Of a stretch of 64,000 nt of DNA, positions 16,901 through 24,773 are shown one piece after another. The stretch comes from CATOSP01 sp965197545. GTDB taxonomy: Bacteria; Chloroflexota; Dehalococcoidia; Lucifugimonadales; UBA3495. The stretch covers positions 124,001 through 188,000 of the forward strand of contig CBDANJ010000008.1 in NCBI GenBank assembly GCA_965197545.1, read 5' to 3'. How positions within the stretch are numbered: the stretch's first letter is position 1; every line of letters starts with the position of its first letter. The position numbers and the translations under genes are program-made. The notes below the pieces were generated by a model. It was not told the DNA's origin. It worked only from the letters and a program-made list of their open reading frames with translations, and did no database searches.

Positions 16901-18360
16901 ACGCACAGCGCCGTTGCCCGCGAATTGGCTGTGCTGCCGATACTGAACTGACTACGGGGCTGGGCCCCGCACCCGGAGCCGAGCCAGATGTACAGCGGCC
17001 CATCATCCGACTTGTTATCGGGAATCATCAGTGAACCGAAGTCGTGGTAAACCTCACCGTCCTCGCCGATGGTCAGGCCGCCGCCGTAGAACGCGCCCCC
17101 TCCGCAGCCGCCGCCGCCGTCTTTGAATTCGTACCATTCCGCAATGCCGCCCAGCACCCGGAACTCCACGTCATGGCTCTGGTTATGGCCCTCAAATTGC
17201 CGGGGGAACGCGCCGGCGTGCAGGTTTGGCATCCCCGTCACCTTGAGCCGCAGGGGCAGACTGTCGCCCTGCTTGACCTTCGTCACGCCGTCGAGGTCCA
17301 GCTCAACCTGAGGGTTGTTCGCGCCTTGGAGTGGATTGGTCGTGGCCGTCGCGGTGTCCGACCATGGGCCCGAGGCAAGGTATGTGCGCGCCCGCACTCT
17401 CACGTTGTAGGCGGTGTCCGGCTCAAGCAGCAGCACCGGCAGGCGCGTGGTCGAGCCGCCCGTGGTCCTGGTCACCCCGGTGGCCTCCGTCTCGCCGGCG
17501 GCAGGGGACAGATGTACCTCGTAGCCGCGCACCTTCGGGTCGTTGCTCGAAGGCGCGGTCCAATTCACCACGAGCGCCCCGGACTTCCCCGTCGGCAACG
17601 TAACCGTCGGCGTCCCCAGCTTGCCCGGCCGCGGCGCCGAGTACCGCAGACGGACGATGACCTTGTCGCCGTCGGCAAGCCGCGGCGGCAGGTTGGTGGT
17701 CCAATCGTATTCCTCTGTGGTAGGCTCGCCTACCCTGCAATGCCTCTCCGTTTCGTTTCCTTCTCCGTCTACGTCGACACACTTGGTAACTGTTCTCTCA
17801 TTCGGATTCTTCAGGGAGTAAGACTTGGAAAAGTCTTCTCCCTCGAGGTGAAGCGTAATGCTGGCGCCCGATGGCAGAACGCGCGCCCGGTGCGTGCCGG
17901 AACTCGCAACCGAAGTCACGGTGCCGCGCACCGATATGACAACCGATGTCGGATTGCCGGTCGTCCCCTGGTTAACTGCAAGCGCCTCAACCATGTACCA
18001 GGGACCGAACCCGGCCGGGTAGTTGAATCCCGCTGGACTCAGGCTTCCCTGGGAATTGGACGCGTCATAGCCCGCACTCTGAGTTGTGGCGCCGGAGGAC
18101 ACAACCCTGACGTCCAGCCGGGCCAGCAGGGAGGTTATCGTGGCGTTCTGGGCTTCCGCGCGCGGGGTGGAGGTAAAGTGTGCGGCGAGGAAAACCAGCA
18201 GGACTGCCGCCGCCAGCAGCAGGGAAGCCGGCTTGAGGGCGCTCGTCACGCCGCCCCGTCGTTGCCGAAAGGGCGAAAGTCGGGGGTTGCGCTGGGCGAG
18301 GGCGCGGGCGAAAGCCGCGCTCCGGGCAACCAAGTTGGCGGGAGAAAGTCTGTTGGTCAT
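13831..18360 (-). CDS. giant Ig-like/FN3 repeat surface protein, N-terminal frame
   Basis: The ATG at 18360 follows GAGGAG. After about 40 cytoplasmic residues comes a hydrophobic segment (SLLLAAAVLLVFLAAHF) and AEAQ, a likely signal-peptide cleavage region. Then follow an FN3 domain (about residues 255-345), two copies of an HDGE...F..AF module (about 540-760), two diverged Ig-like modules, an FN3-like domain, three NSPATGAP-type Ig-like modules and another FN3 (PGAPRNLAAAAGNKEVTLSW). At 13922-13926 the sequence reads CACAC where the parallel repeat near 13573 reads CAC. The two extra bases shift the frame at about residue 1478 and end it 31 residues later. Restored, the protein would be 2276 residues. 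Confidence 0.8.
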   Translation of the reverse strand: MTNRLSPANLVARSAAFARALAQRNPRLSPFRQRRGGVTSALKPASLLLAAAVLLVFLAAHFTSTPRAEAQNATITSLLARLDVRVVSSGATTQSAGYDASNSQGSLSPAGFNYPAGFGPWYMVEALAVNQGTTGNPTSVVISVRGTVTSVASSGTHRARVLPSGASITLHLEGEDFSKSYSLKNPNERTVTKCVDVDGEGNETERHCRVGEPTTEEYDWTTNLPPRLADGDKVIVRLRYSAPRPGKLGTPTVTLPTGKSGALVVNWTAPSSNDPKVRGYEVHLSPAAGETEATGVTRTTGGSTTRLPVLLLEPDTAYNVRVRARTYLASGPWSDTATATTNPLQGANNPQVELDLDGVTKVKQGDSLPLRLKVTGMPNLHAGAFPRQFEGHNQSHDVEFRVLGGIAEWYEFKDGGGGCGGGAFYGGGLTIGEDGEVYHDFGSLMIPDNKSDDGPLYIWLGSGCGAQPRSQFSIGSTANSRATALCVEIADDSNTVPTGRTCSTNGSAGHAVQRITARFNDVPRSHDGESEFNFQVAFVKDVGISPDSLREDALAATGGAVTQVQRVDDRSDLFEITVEPESDEDVTITLSSSGDCGEAGSICTQEEDPRKLDNSPTATVAGPILTASFQGLPSQHDGETAFSFRIAFSDEIATDAAEFRDHSVEVWGGEVTRAEPVGQRRDLWEVEVEPASEDMVMVSLKPAQSCAATGAVCTAGGRLLSVVPATMVPGPATWPVQVTGEARVGKTLTADSSNLSERYGVQVTSMTYRWLADGARVPGAIARTYKPDDDKQGKRISVMATYTDDRGNEETVTSGPTEPLAARDRIRRATGLPLISGRALVGHTLTADTSLIIDPNGLENAVFHYFWEADDDSIPDATDSTYTPVAADVGKEITFIVAWVDDAGHGQNMTSQPTMPVMTEEAAAAVEFRKSLRVAANADGSVTLYWNAPDEDVTGYRILRHRHSLGELDPLVYVADTGSTATAYTDTGMVAGVPHNYRVQAIRDGALGERTIQIKIFPVRKATNSPATGAPAISGTAQVGETLTADISGIADEDGLENVTKDYLWAAIGSSGIIGSKYAYQWLADGADSGTGDHHAGYDYTTYTLAEDDVGKAISVRVTFVDDGGYQETLTSAATDPVAALPQPNSPASGAPAIGGTAQVGETLTVDTSGIADEDGLDDSTFTHQWVREDSVMVASAARSYTPTDGDRGKAIKVRVSFTDDAGNRETRTSSQTAAVEARDNSPATGAPTIIGTAQVGETLTAGITGIADADGLSGETFTYQWVSSDGTTDTDIENATGSTYKLAAGDQGKAIRVRVTFTDDGGSEETLTSAPTAPVWGDGPPGAPRNLAAAAGNKEVTLSWEPPDDNGNPPVKSYRIQWRIDGKDYDKNHWGTARSTTYTTNDQANLANGVKYFFRVRAGNGSGNSQGPYGPASGEVSATPTSGSAVDLGTPVLSDTENLHHGMVMLDWEDVEDAGWYVWSSTTTSKAGSGWTCPPPEWKSRSTVPARW
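13922..13926. other. 2-bp insertion (CACAC) splitting the giant protein
   Basis: The sequence GGACCACACGTACC here corresponds to GGACCACGTACC in the neighbouring module copy. Removing one AC makes the 11528-18360 frame open throughout (6831 bases, 2277 codons). It may be phase variation, a true mutation or an assembly error. Confidence 0.75.
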
Positions 18361-18738
18361 GGCTCTGCTCCTCGCTGTGTTATTGATTGCCGTCTCTCCG
18401 GCGGCGCATTCGAAGGACCATCAAACGATGGCTGGGAGTTGGCCGGGTTGCCTGCGCATCGGCCCTCCGCCGTTGCGGCTCCTGTATCAGTTCCGTCTAT
18501 CGGCCAGTCGAACTCCAATCGAATCCTTCCCCGCCGAAGGTTGGGGCAAGTTGCCAAACAGTGTGACATAGAATGCTGTATAAAGTCAGTCTAAATTCTG
18601 CCACTTAGGCCCTCAATTTCGAACCACTTTCCAGCCAATTATTGCTGTGTAATTCTTCGCAAAGCTGATACACTCATTTCGGAGGCCCGGTGGGCCGGGA
18701 CATCGCAGGCCGTCCATACCTGAACGGAGGTCGATGGG
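18361..18738. other. 378-base divergent intergenic region
   Basis: It lies between the divergent giant-protein and sensor-kinase genes and must hold both promoters. An AT-richer segment at 18565-18600 (GAATGCTGTATAAAGTCAG) is the best candidate area. I could not fix a -35/-10 pair with correct spacing. Confidence 0.4.
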
Positions 18739-21156
18739 ATGAATAACGCCGATGAGCTGGCCCAGGAAAACGAGGCCCTGCGCGAGCGTCTCTCCAGGCT
18801 GAGCGAGGCCAGCCTGCGCATCAACGAGAGCCTGGACTTCGAGACGGTGTTGCAGGGGGTCCTGGACAGCGCCCGGTCGCTGACCGGCGCCCGCTACGGG
18901 GTCATCACCCTCCTGGACGATGCGGGGCGGATACAGGACTTCCTCTACTCCGGGCTGACTCCCGAGGAGAGCCGGCAGTTCGCTGAACTGCCCAACGGGA
19001 TGCTCTTCTTCGAGCAGCTCAGCGGCATCAGCGAACCGCTGCGGCTGCGGGACTTCCACGGCTACGCCAGGGAGTTGGGCCTGCCCGAGTTCCGCCCGCC
19101 GATGGCGGTTAGCTCGCACCTTCCCTTCCTGGCCGCGCCGCTCCGCCACCGGGGGGAGGGTGTCGGGGGCATCTACGTGGGTGAGAGGGAGCGGGAGTTC
19201 ACCGCCGGGGACGAGGAGACCCTGGTGATGTTCGCCTCCCAGGCGGCGCTGGTCATCGCCAACGCCCGGAGGCACCGGGAGGAGCAGCGGGCCCGGGCCG
19301 GCCTGGAGACCCTGGTGAACACCACACCCGTCGGCGTCCTGGTCTTCGACGCCAAGACGGGAAACCCGGTGTCGATCAACCGGGAGGCGAGGCGGATCGT
19401 CAGCGGCCTGTGCGAGCCCGGCGGGTCGGCGGAGCAGCTCCTGGAGGCGCTGACCTTCCGGCGGGCCGACGGGCGGGAGGTCTCGCTGGAGGAGTTCCCC
19501 CTGGCCCAGGGGCTGATGACGGGGGAGACGGTGCACGCCGAGGAGATCGTGCTGCAGGCCCCCGACGGGCGCAGCGTGACCACCCTGGTCAACGCCACGC
19601 CCATCTTCTCGGAGGAGGGGGAGGTCGAGTCCGTGGTCGTGACCCTGCAGGACATGACGCCCCTGGAGGACCTGGAGCGGCTGCGGGCCGAGTTCCTGGG
19701 CATGGTCAGCCACGAGCTCAGGACGCCCCTGTCCGCCATCAAGGGGTCGGTCGACACCCTGCTGGAGGCCTCGGCGGAGCTGGACCCCGCCGAGATGACC
19801 CAGTTCTTCCGGATCATCCGCGACCAGTCCGAGAGCATGCGCCACCTGATCGGCGACCTGCTCGACGTGGCCCGCATTGAGACGGGCACCCTGCCGGTGT
19901 CCCCCGAACCCGTGGACGTGACCGTCCTGGTGGACGATGCCAGGAGCAGGTTCCAGAGCGGGGGCGGCCGGAGCAACCTGGTCATCGACATCCCGCCGGA
20001 CCTGCCCCGGGTCCTGGCGGACCGGCGGCGCATCGTCCAGGTGCTGAACAACCTGCTGTCCAACGCCGCCCGGCACTCGAACGAGCTGTCCGCCATCCGG
20101 GTCGCCGCCGTGCGGGACGGCGTCCACGTCGCCTTCTCGGTGGCCGACGACGGCGTGGGCGTGCCCGCCGAGCGGCTGCCGCACCTGTTCCGCAAGTTCT
20201 CGCGGCTCGACGGCGAGGAGCGGGGACGGGAGAACGGCGGGTCCGGCCTGGGCCTGGCCATCTGCAGGGGGATCGTGGAGGCCCATGGGGGCCGCATCCG
20301 GGCCGAGAGCGACGGGCTGGGACTGGGAAGCCGGTTCACCTTCACCGTCCCGGCGGTCAGGGAGGCGGCGAGGCGCGCCTCCGCCCGCCCCCGGCGACGG
20401 CCTCGAAAGGAACCGGAGCGGACCCGCATTCTCTGCGTGGACGACGACCCGCAGACCCTCCGGTACGTCCGGGACGCACTGACCAGGGCCGGCTACGCGT
20501 CCACCGTGACCGGAGACCCGGAGGAGGTCTCCCGGCTCATGAGGGAGGTAGCGCCCCACCTGGTCCTGCTGGACCTGGTGCTGCCGGGCAGCGACGGCAT
20601 CGAGCTGATGGGGGCCATCCGGGAGATCGCCGACGTGCCGGTCATCTTCCTGTCAGCCTACGGCCAGGACGAGGTTGTGGCCCGGGCCTTCGGCCTGGGA
20701 GCGGCCGACTACGTGGTCAAGCCCTTCTCGCCCACGGAGTTGGCGGCCCGGATCAGGGCGGCCCTGCGCAAGCGGGGGGCGCCGGAACTGGCGGAGCCCT
20801 CCCGGCCCTACGTGCGGGGCGGCCTGACCATCGAATATCCCCAGCGCAGGGTGACGGTGGCGGGACGCACCGTCGCGCTCACCATCATCGAGTACCGGAT
20901 GCTGGTCGAGCTCTCGGCCAACGCGGGGCGGCCGGTGACCCACGAGCACCTGCTGCACCGGGTCTGGGGACCGGACAAGGGGCCGGACTCCGCGCCGGTG
21001 AGAAACATCGTCAGGAGGCTGCGCCGCAAGCTGGGCGACGACCCGGACAACCCCGGCTACATCTTCGCCGAGCCCAGCGTCGGCTACCGCATGGAGAAGG
21101 GGGAGGTACCGGGGGAGGCACTGGGGGAGGCACCGGGGGAGGCGGCGGACCAGTGA
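18739..21156 (+). CDS. GAF-PAS histidine kinase fused to OmpR-type response regulator
   Basis: An 805-residue two-component system in one chain. A GAF domain (about 28-175) and a PAS-like domain (about 187-305) come first. HisKA follows with the phospho-acceptor His325 in MVSHELRTPLS, then HATPase with the N box NNLLSNAARHS (438-448), DDGVGVP and GSGLGLAICRGI. A REC domain (about 561-676) has the acidic CVDDD, phospho-acceptor Asp612 (LLDLVLPGSDG) and Lys661. A winged-helix DNA-binding domain of OmpR type (about 691-785, LTIIEYRMLVELSANAG, VRNIVRRLRRKLG) completes it. No membrane segment is present, so sensing is cytoplasmic. GGAGG lies ten bases before the ATG. Its divergent neighbour, the giant surface protein, is a plausible target. 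Confidence 0.92.
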   Translation: MNNADELAQENEALRERLSRLSEASLRINESLDFETVLQGVLDSARSLTGARYGVITLLDDAGRIQDFLYSGLTPEESRQFAELPNGMLFFEQLSGISEPLRLRDFHGYARELGLPEFRPPMAVSSHLPFLAAPLRHRGEGVGGIYVGEREREFTAGDEETLVMFASQAALVIANARRHREEQRARAGLETLVNTTPVGVLVFDAKTGNPVSINREARRIVSGLCEPGGSAEQLLEALTFRRADGREVSLEEFPLAQGLMTGETVHAEEIVLQAPDGRSVTTLVNATPIFSEEGEVESVVVTLQDMTPLEDLERLRAEFLGMVSHELRTPLSAIKGSVDTLLEASAELDPAEMTQFFRIIRDQSESMRHLIGDLLDVARIETGTLPVSPEPVDVTVLVDDARSRFQSGGGRSNLVIDIPPDLPRVLADRRRIVQVLNNLLSNAARHSNELSAIRVAAVRDGVHVAFSVADDGVGVPAERLPHLFRKFSRLDGEERGRENGGSGLGLAICRGIVEAHGGRIRAESDGLGLGSRFTFTVPAVREAARRASARPRRRPRKEPERTRILCVDDDPQTLRYVRDALTRAGYASTVTGDPEEVSRLMREVAPHLVLLDLVLPGSDGIELMGAIREIADVPVIFLSAYGQDEVVARAFGLGAADYVVKPFSPTELAARIRAALRKRGAPELAEPSRPYVRGGLTIEYPQRRVTVAGRTVALTIIEYRMLVELSANAGRPVTHEHLLHRVWGPDKGPDSAPVRNIVRRLRRKLGDDPDNPGYIFAEPSVGYRMEKGEVPGEALGEAPGEAADQ
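21099..21146 (+). repeat. 12-base tandem repeat at the 3' end of the kinase gene
   Basis: About four copies of GGGGGAGGYACY encode the tail PGEALGEAPGEA. Copy number could vary without changing frame. Confidence 0.65.
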
Positions 21157-21215
21157 CCGCGGCTGCGCCCGGCCGCAGGAACATGCCGGCTTCCGCAAAT
21201 CGCGCCGGTGTCAGG

Positions 21216-21991
21216 ACTCGTCGCCCTCTGTCTCGGACAGGTACCGATAGACGCTGGCCCTGGTGACATCCAGGACCTCTACCAGGGCCTTGCTTCCCAT
21301 GCACAGGTCCCGGTCGCCTCTTCCCGCGCCCATCCCCAGATGGCTTCATCGGCGTTGAAGTCTGGGCTGTAGCCCGGCAGAGCCTGCCCTCGTGAAAACG
21401 GGGGTTCACCAGCCTCAGCCCCAGGCCCGGCGTCCGCAGATACTCACGCACCGCTTCGCCGCGGTGCGCCGGCGCGTTGTCCCAGATCACGCCTAGCGGC
21501 CCGGAGTGCCTCTGCCGCAACCGCTCCAGGAAGGCAGCCGAAGTTCCGGAGTTGCTGTTCCCCTCCAGGTCCATCCACTCCACCCCCGCTTTCGCGAAGG
21601 CAGGCTCTCACCGGTCTCCAGACACACTGCCGAGTAGTAGCCGGCCTTTTCGCCATAGCTCGGGCTGGTCGAGTCCACCAAAGCCCGCCCTCGTGGAAAC
21701 GGGGGCCGGCTCTCCCTTCAGCACCCATTCGCCTCTCAGTTCGGCATCGGCCCGGCAATGGGCCTCGCCGGCGAAGAATATCTTCGCTCCCGTACGCCAC
21801 GCCTCGTCCGACAGGGTGGCGTACTCCGCCGCGAAGGCCTCCCGCTTCTGCTCATCCGCCTTGACCAGCCGCAGGGCGTGCCACCTTCCCCGCTCCCGTG
21901 GCGTCGGCGCTGGAATAAGCCGCCGGTGCAAGTCTCTGACATCCATCTGCCATTGTTCCAGAAACCGGTCTATCTCCCTCACGCCCATCAC
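21216..21991 (-). pseudogene. IS630-family transposase remnant
   Basis: Pieces of an IS630 DDE transposase occur in successive frames. These are KIFFAGEAHCRADAELRGEW near 21770 (first Asp replaced or shifted), GYYSAVCLETGES near 21640, then GNSNSGTSAAFLERL, IWDNAPAHRGEAV with the second catalytic Asp near 21480, and GYSPDFNADEAIWGWAREEA with the third acidic residue near 21340. At least three frameshifts separate them. The end (VTRASVYRYLSETEGDES) looks like a resolvase-type HTH rather than IS630. Not functional. Confidence 0.75.
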
Positions 21992-22456
21992 TACCCCTCT
22001 GACTCCTCCACAAATTTACCCTATGCTTCTGCGCGTTTCACCTTGGCTTTGGTTTAGGTGCAACCGGGTCAGTGCTCGGCACGCAGGTGGCCACCCCGGC
22101 GCTCGTTTCACACGGTCTCGCGGGCTGGGAGACAACACTGGAGTGCGGTCATGCAGCAGGACCGACAGCCAATCCCGGCAGCCCCCGATTGTCAGCCCAG
22201 TCTGACCGATGATGCCACCAGGGTGATCCATCAGAGGCCCTTACGCTAGGGATCGCCTCTTCATCCGCACTGAGCGTGATGGGAGTCGCGGGGGATGAAG
22301 GCCGTCACGATCATCTGGAGACGCTTCCGCGGGCGCGGAGAGTAACCGCTACTTTCCGCGCGCCCCCTTCTTCGCCCCGGTGTCGGCGCGCGCCCAGGTA
22401 TCCTGCATCGCTGGCGGCGGGTACCCGAGACTACCCAACCAACAGATAGGAGAGAA
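21992..22456. other. 465-base stretch without a supported gene
   Basis: No convincing frame, tRNA or repeat. It contains the upstream region of the NERD-domain gene, with a Shine-Dalgarno (AGATAGGAGAGAA) directly before 22457. Confidence 0.45.
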
Positions 22457-23170
22457 ATGAGAATACTGAACGAATTCCCCGAACACCGGCGCGAGTACCC
22501 CAAACGCCAAGCCGAAATGCGGGTCTACGACCAGCTCGCCGGCAGCGGCGCCTCCGGAGCCGCCATATACGAGATCAAGGCGAATCGCGACGCTCCTGAG
22601 GTGGACTTCATGGTCTGGCTCCAGGACGTGGCCCGCTTCGGAATGCAGGTCAAGGGCGGTCGGTACACCATCGAAGGAGGGAGGTGGTTCCTCCACACCA
22701 ACGGCCAACGGGAGCCAATCCAGGACCCGGTAAAACTGACGTGGGACGCGGCAATGAGCATCCGCGCCGCCCTGTGGACCCAAGGGAGGTACAAGGTGTA
22801 TATGGTCGCGGTCCTGGTCTTTCCGGACATGCCCGACCCGGACCCGCAGATCCGGGAATGGGCTGACAACTGCCGCGTGAACGTCCTGTGGGGCAGTGAG
22901 AACCTGGTCCAGCGGCTGATGGGGGTCCAAGACGTCGAGGGGATCTACTCCCCGCCCACCGCCAGGCACATCGAGGCGGAGGCGGCGGTCCTGATGCCCG
23001 GGTTGGCAGAGGACCTCCCCCGTGCGGCCGCCGAGGGCCCGTTGGCGCCGGACCCTTCGGTCATGGACCTGACCGCTCGCCAGGTGGTCATCCAGCACGC
23101 CGGCGTCGTGAACGTCTATACCGTCGGAACTGCCGGTGACGCCGGCGGGGCGGCGCCCGTCGCCGGTTAG
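22457..23170 (+). CDS. NERD-like nuclease-related domain protein
   Basis: The 237-residue protein starts at ATG 22457 after GGAGAGAA. Its first 90 residues fit the NERD pattern: RQAEMRVYDQLAGS, an acidic Glu in IYEIKANRD, EVDFMVW (the central Asp), and FGMQVKGGRYTIEGGRW (Q-x-K in place of E-x-K). NERD is a PD-(D/E)XK-related fold linked to DNA processing in mobile and plasmid DNA. The remainder is unassigned, ending Gly/Ala-rich. The E-to-Q change at the catalytic motif is odd and could reduce activity. It lies in decayed mobile DNA. Confidence 0.6.
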   Translation: MRILNEFPEHRREYPKRQAEMRVYDQLAGSGASGAAIYEIKANRDAPEVDFMVWLQDVARFGMQVKGGRYTIEGGRWFLHTNGQREPIQDPVKLTWDAAMSIRAALWTQGRYKVYMVAVLVFPDMPDPDPQIREWADNCRVNVLWGSENLVQRLMGVQDVEGIYSPPTARHIEAEAAVLMPGLAEDLPRAAAEGPLAPDPSVMDLTARQVVIQHAGVVNVYTVGTAGDAGGAAPVAG

Positions 23171-23358
23171 CCGGCTAGCAGCCTGTGCGGCTGGCCCGGG
23201 GAGACTGCCATGTGTCCTGGGCCAGACGCACGAACTCGTGCAGAGGTGACATCCGGGGGGAGAGAAGAGGAGGCCCAGGTTGGTAGAATAGGTCCACCGG
23301 CCGCAGGGCTGTCCACAGGACATCCAGGCCGGGAAAGCAATCGTGGGAGGTCCTGACG

Positions 23359-23535
23359 ATGAGCGCCGACATCGAGCCGATTACCGTCACCATCCGGCTA
23401 ACCAAGGAGACCAAGAACACCTACCGCTATGACTCCGTTGACGACGACGCGCCTGTGAGCAACCTGTACATCCAGAAGAAGGCCCTGCCCAACGGCGCGC
23501 CTGAGGAGTTGGAAGTCCGCCTGACCGCCGGATAG
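23359..23535 (+). CDS. conserved-looking 58-residue protein
   Basis: ATG 23359 with GGAGG eight bases before. The sequence begins MSADIEPITVTIRLTKETKN, continues TYRYDSVDD and ALPNGAPEELEVRLTAG, a compact beta-rich small protein. I believe similar short proteins (ITVTxRLTKETKxTYRY) occur widely in bacteria, but I know no function. It stands 188 bases after the NERD gene. Confidence 0.65.
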   Translation: MSADIEPITVTIRLTKETKNTYRYDSVDDDAPVSNLYIQKKALPNGAPEELEVRLTAG

Positions 23536-23679
23536 CCGTGGGGCGAAGCTGATTGTCTGGTGGGACGCTCCACTCCCCCCGCTGGCCGGAGGGGTCAGCG
23601 GCCACTCGATGAGGGTGGGTATGGCCCAGGCCGGGGGGCAAATCTGTGGAGCGCGCCTTCAGGCAGGTCCTTCCTTTCC

Positions 23680-23820
23680 GCGGACCTGCTGATCCCGGAC
23701 AACCTGGGGCTGCACCGCCTCACCGGCCAGCAGTCGGCCGACCTGTACGAACTGATCGTCAGCCGGCACCGGGTCTCCAGCTTTGTCATAACCAGCAACC
23801 GGGCTGAGGAACTAATCATT
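23680..23820 (+). pseudogene. IstB-like (IS21 helper ATPase) fragment
   Basis: A plus-strand stretch reads LLIPDNLGLHRLTGQQSADL and YELIVSRHRVSSFVITSNRA. This matches the Walker B/sensor region of IS21 IstB (LLxxDDFGLxxL...SxxITSNR). DD has become PDN, and nothing of the Walker A half is here. Fragment only. Confidence 0.65.
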
Positions 23821-24463
23821 CTTCCCGGGCGATGGCCATCAGGAGGCCATGAAGCAGCTCCGGACAGGGAACGGAATGCGCCCATGACCGGGGTCCCAGC
23901 CGATGTCGACGTCGCGCGGTATGCGCCAGTTCCCCACCAGGTCCTGCGATGCCCGGGCGGCGATATTGGCCATTCCCAGTTCCTCGAAGCTTGGCCGGGG
24001 CCACTGAGAAATAGTGTCCCCGCGGGCTCTCCCGGCCGGCCCACCCGCCTTTTCCCACCCTCGGGACGACGCCTTCAAGACGGACCCCGCCCCCGCGCGG
24101 ACAGGAAGGATAAGCGGTATCTCCAGGGCTCTGATCGAGGGGATCAAGGGTATCAACAAGATCAACGAGAGGCGCGGTTATTCCAGGTACACCCTGCGCC
24201 ACTTCTGCGAGGACCCAATCTCTGGTGACCACACCGCCCATCGAACGGGCCCGGAACCCCGGCATAACCACGGCCAGCACGCCCCAGCGGCCCGGAGAGC
24301 CGTTTTCGAGGCCCTGACCTATAAATGGTTCCATCTCCTGCCAAAAGGGGGCTGAAAACGGCCCATGGGGAGAAAAGCGGGCAGCTTCCAGGCCTCCCCG
24401 GCTCACCCACTGGCGGTGGAGTTCATCTACCGCGTCATTCTGCTCGAGGCAGAGGGGAGGCAC
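23816..24463 (-). pseudogene. decayed unidentified gene
   Basis: Two overlapping minus-strand frames look partly coding. One has FWQEMEPFIGQGLENGSPG and GGVVTRDWVLAEVAQ. The other (23839-24165) has PSFEELGMANIAARASQDLV and NWRIPRDVDIG...GHGRIPFP, which seems to rejoin ELLHGLLMAIARE in the first frame. This suggests a gene split by frameshifts. I recognise no family. Confidence 0.3.
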
Positions 24464-24773
24464 CCGGTGATCCGGGGGTCCTGGTAGCGGGGCCAGACGG
24501 GTCCCGTGGACGCTACCCTTCCCCCTCGTCTCTGAGGCCCCTGCTGCCCGACTATGTGTGAATCTGATGTTGGCATATAGGTATAATTTACATTACTTTC
24601 TTTTATAGGTCCGACATAGTCAATATGATTCGTGATTTTCAGGCTTTATAGAAGGCTAAAATCAGTGTTTTCAACTTTGAATAGAAGTGTGAAACGAGAA
24701 TTTTCTAGCCCTTTTCAGCCCTCATGGCTGCCCGGGGCAATAGAGCATGGCCATCCGGAGACAGGACGTTCCA
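24464..24773. other. AT-rich intergenic island
   Basis: From about 24560 to 24720 base composition drops sharply in GC compared with both sides (for example TATAGGTATAATTTACATTA). No gene is seen. It lies just beyond the 3' end of the replication-relaxation gene and may be an origin, transfer or junction region of a former element. Confidence 0.4.

Noticed and set aside
18613..20559. Long open frames opposite the kinase gene (and opposite the giant gene at 14809-16590 and 17044-18594).
   Set aside because: Composition artefacts of GC-rich coding DNA; they have no recognisable domains and lie antisense to clear genes.
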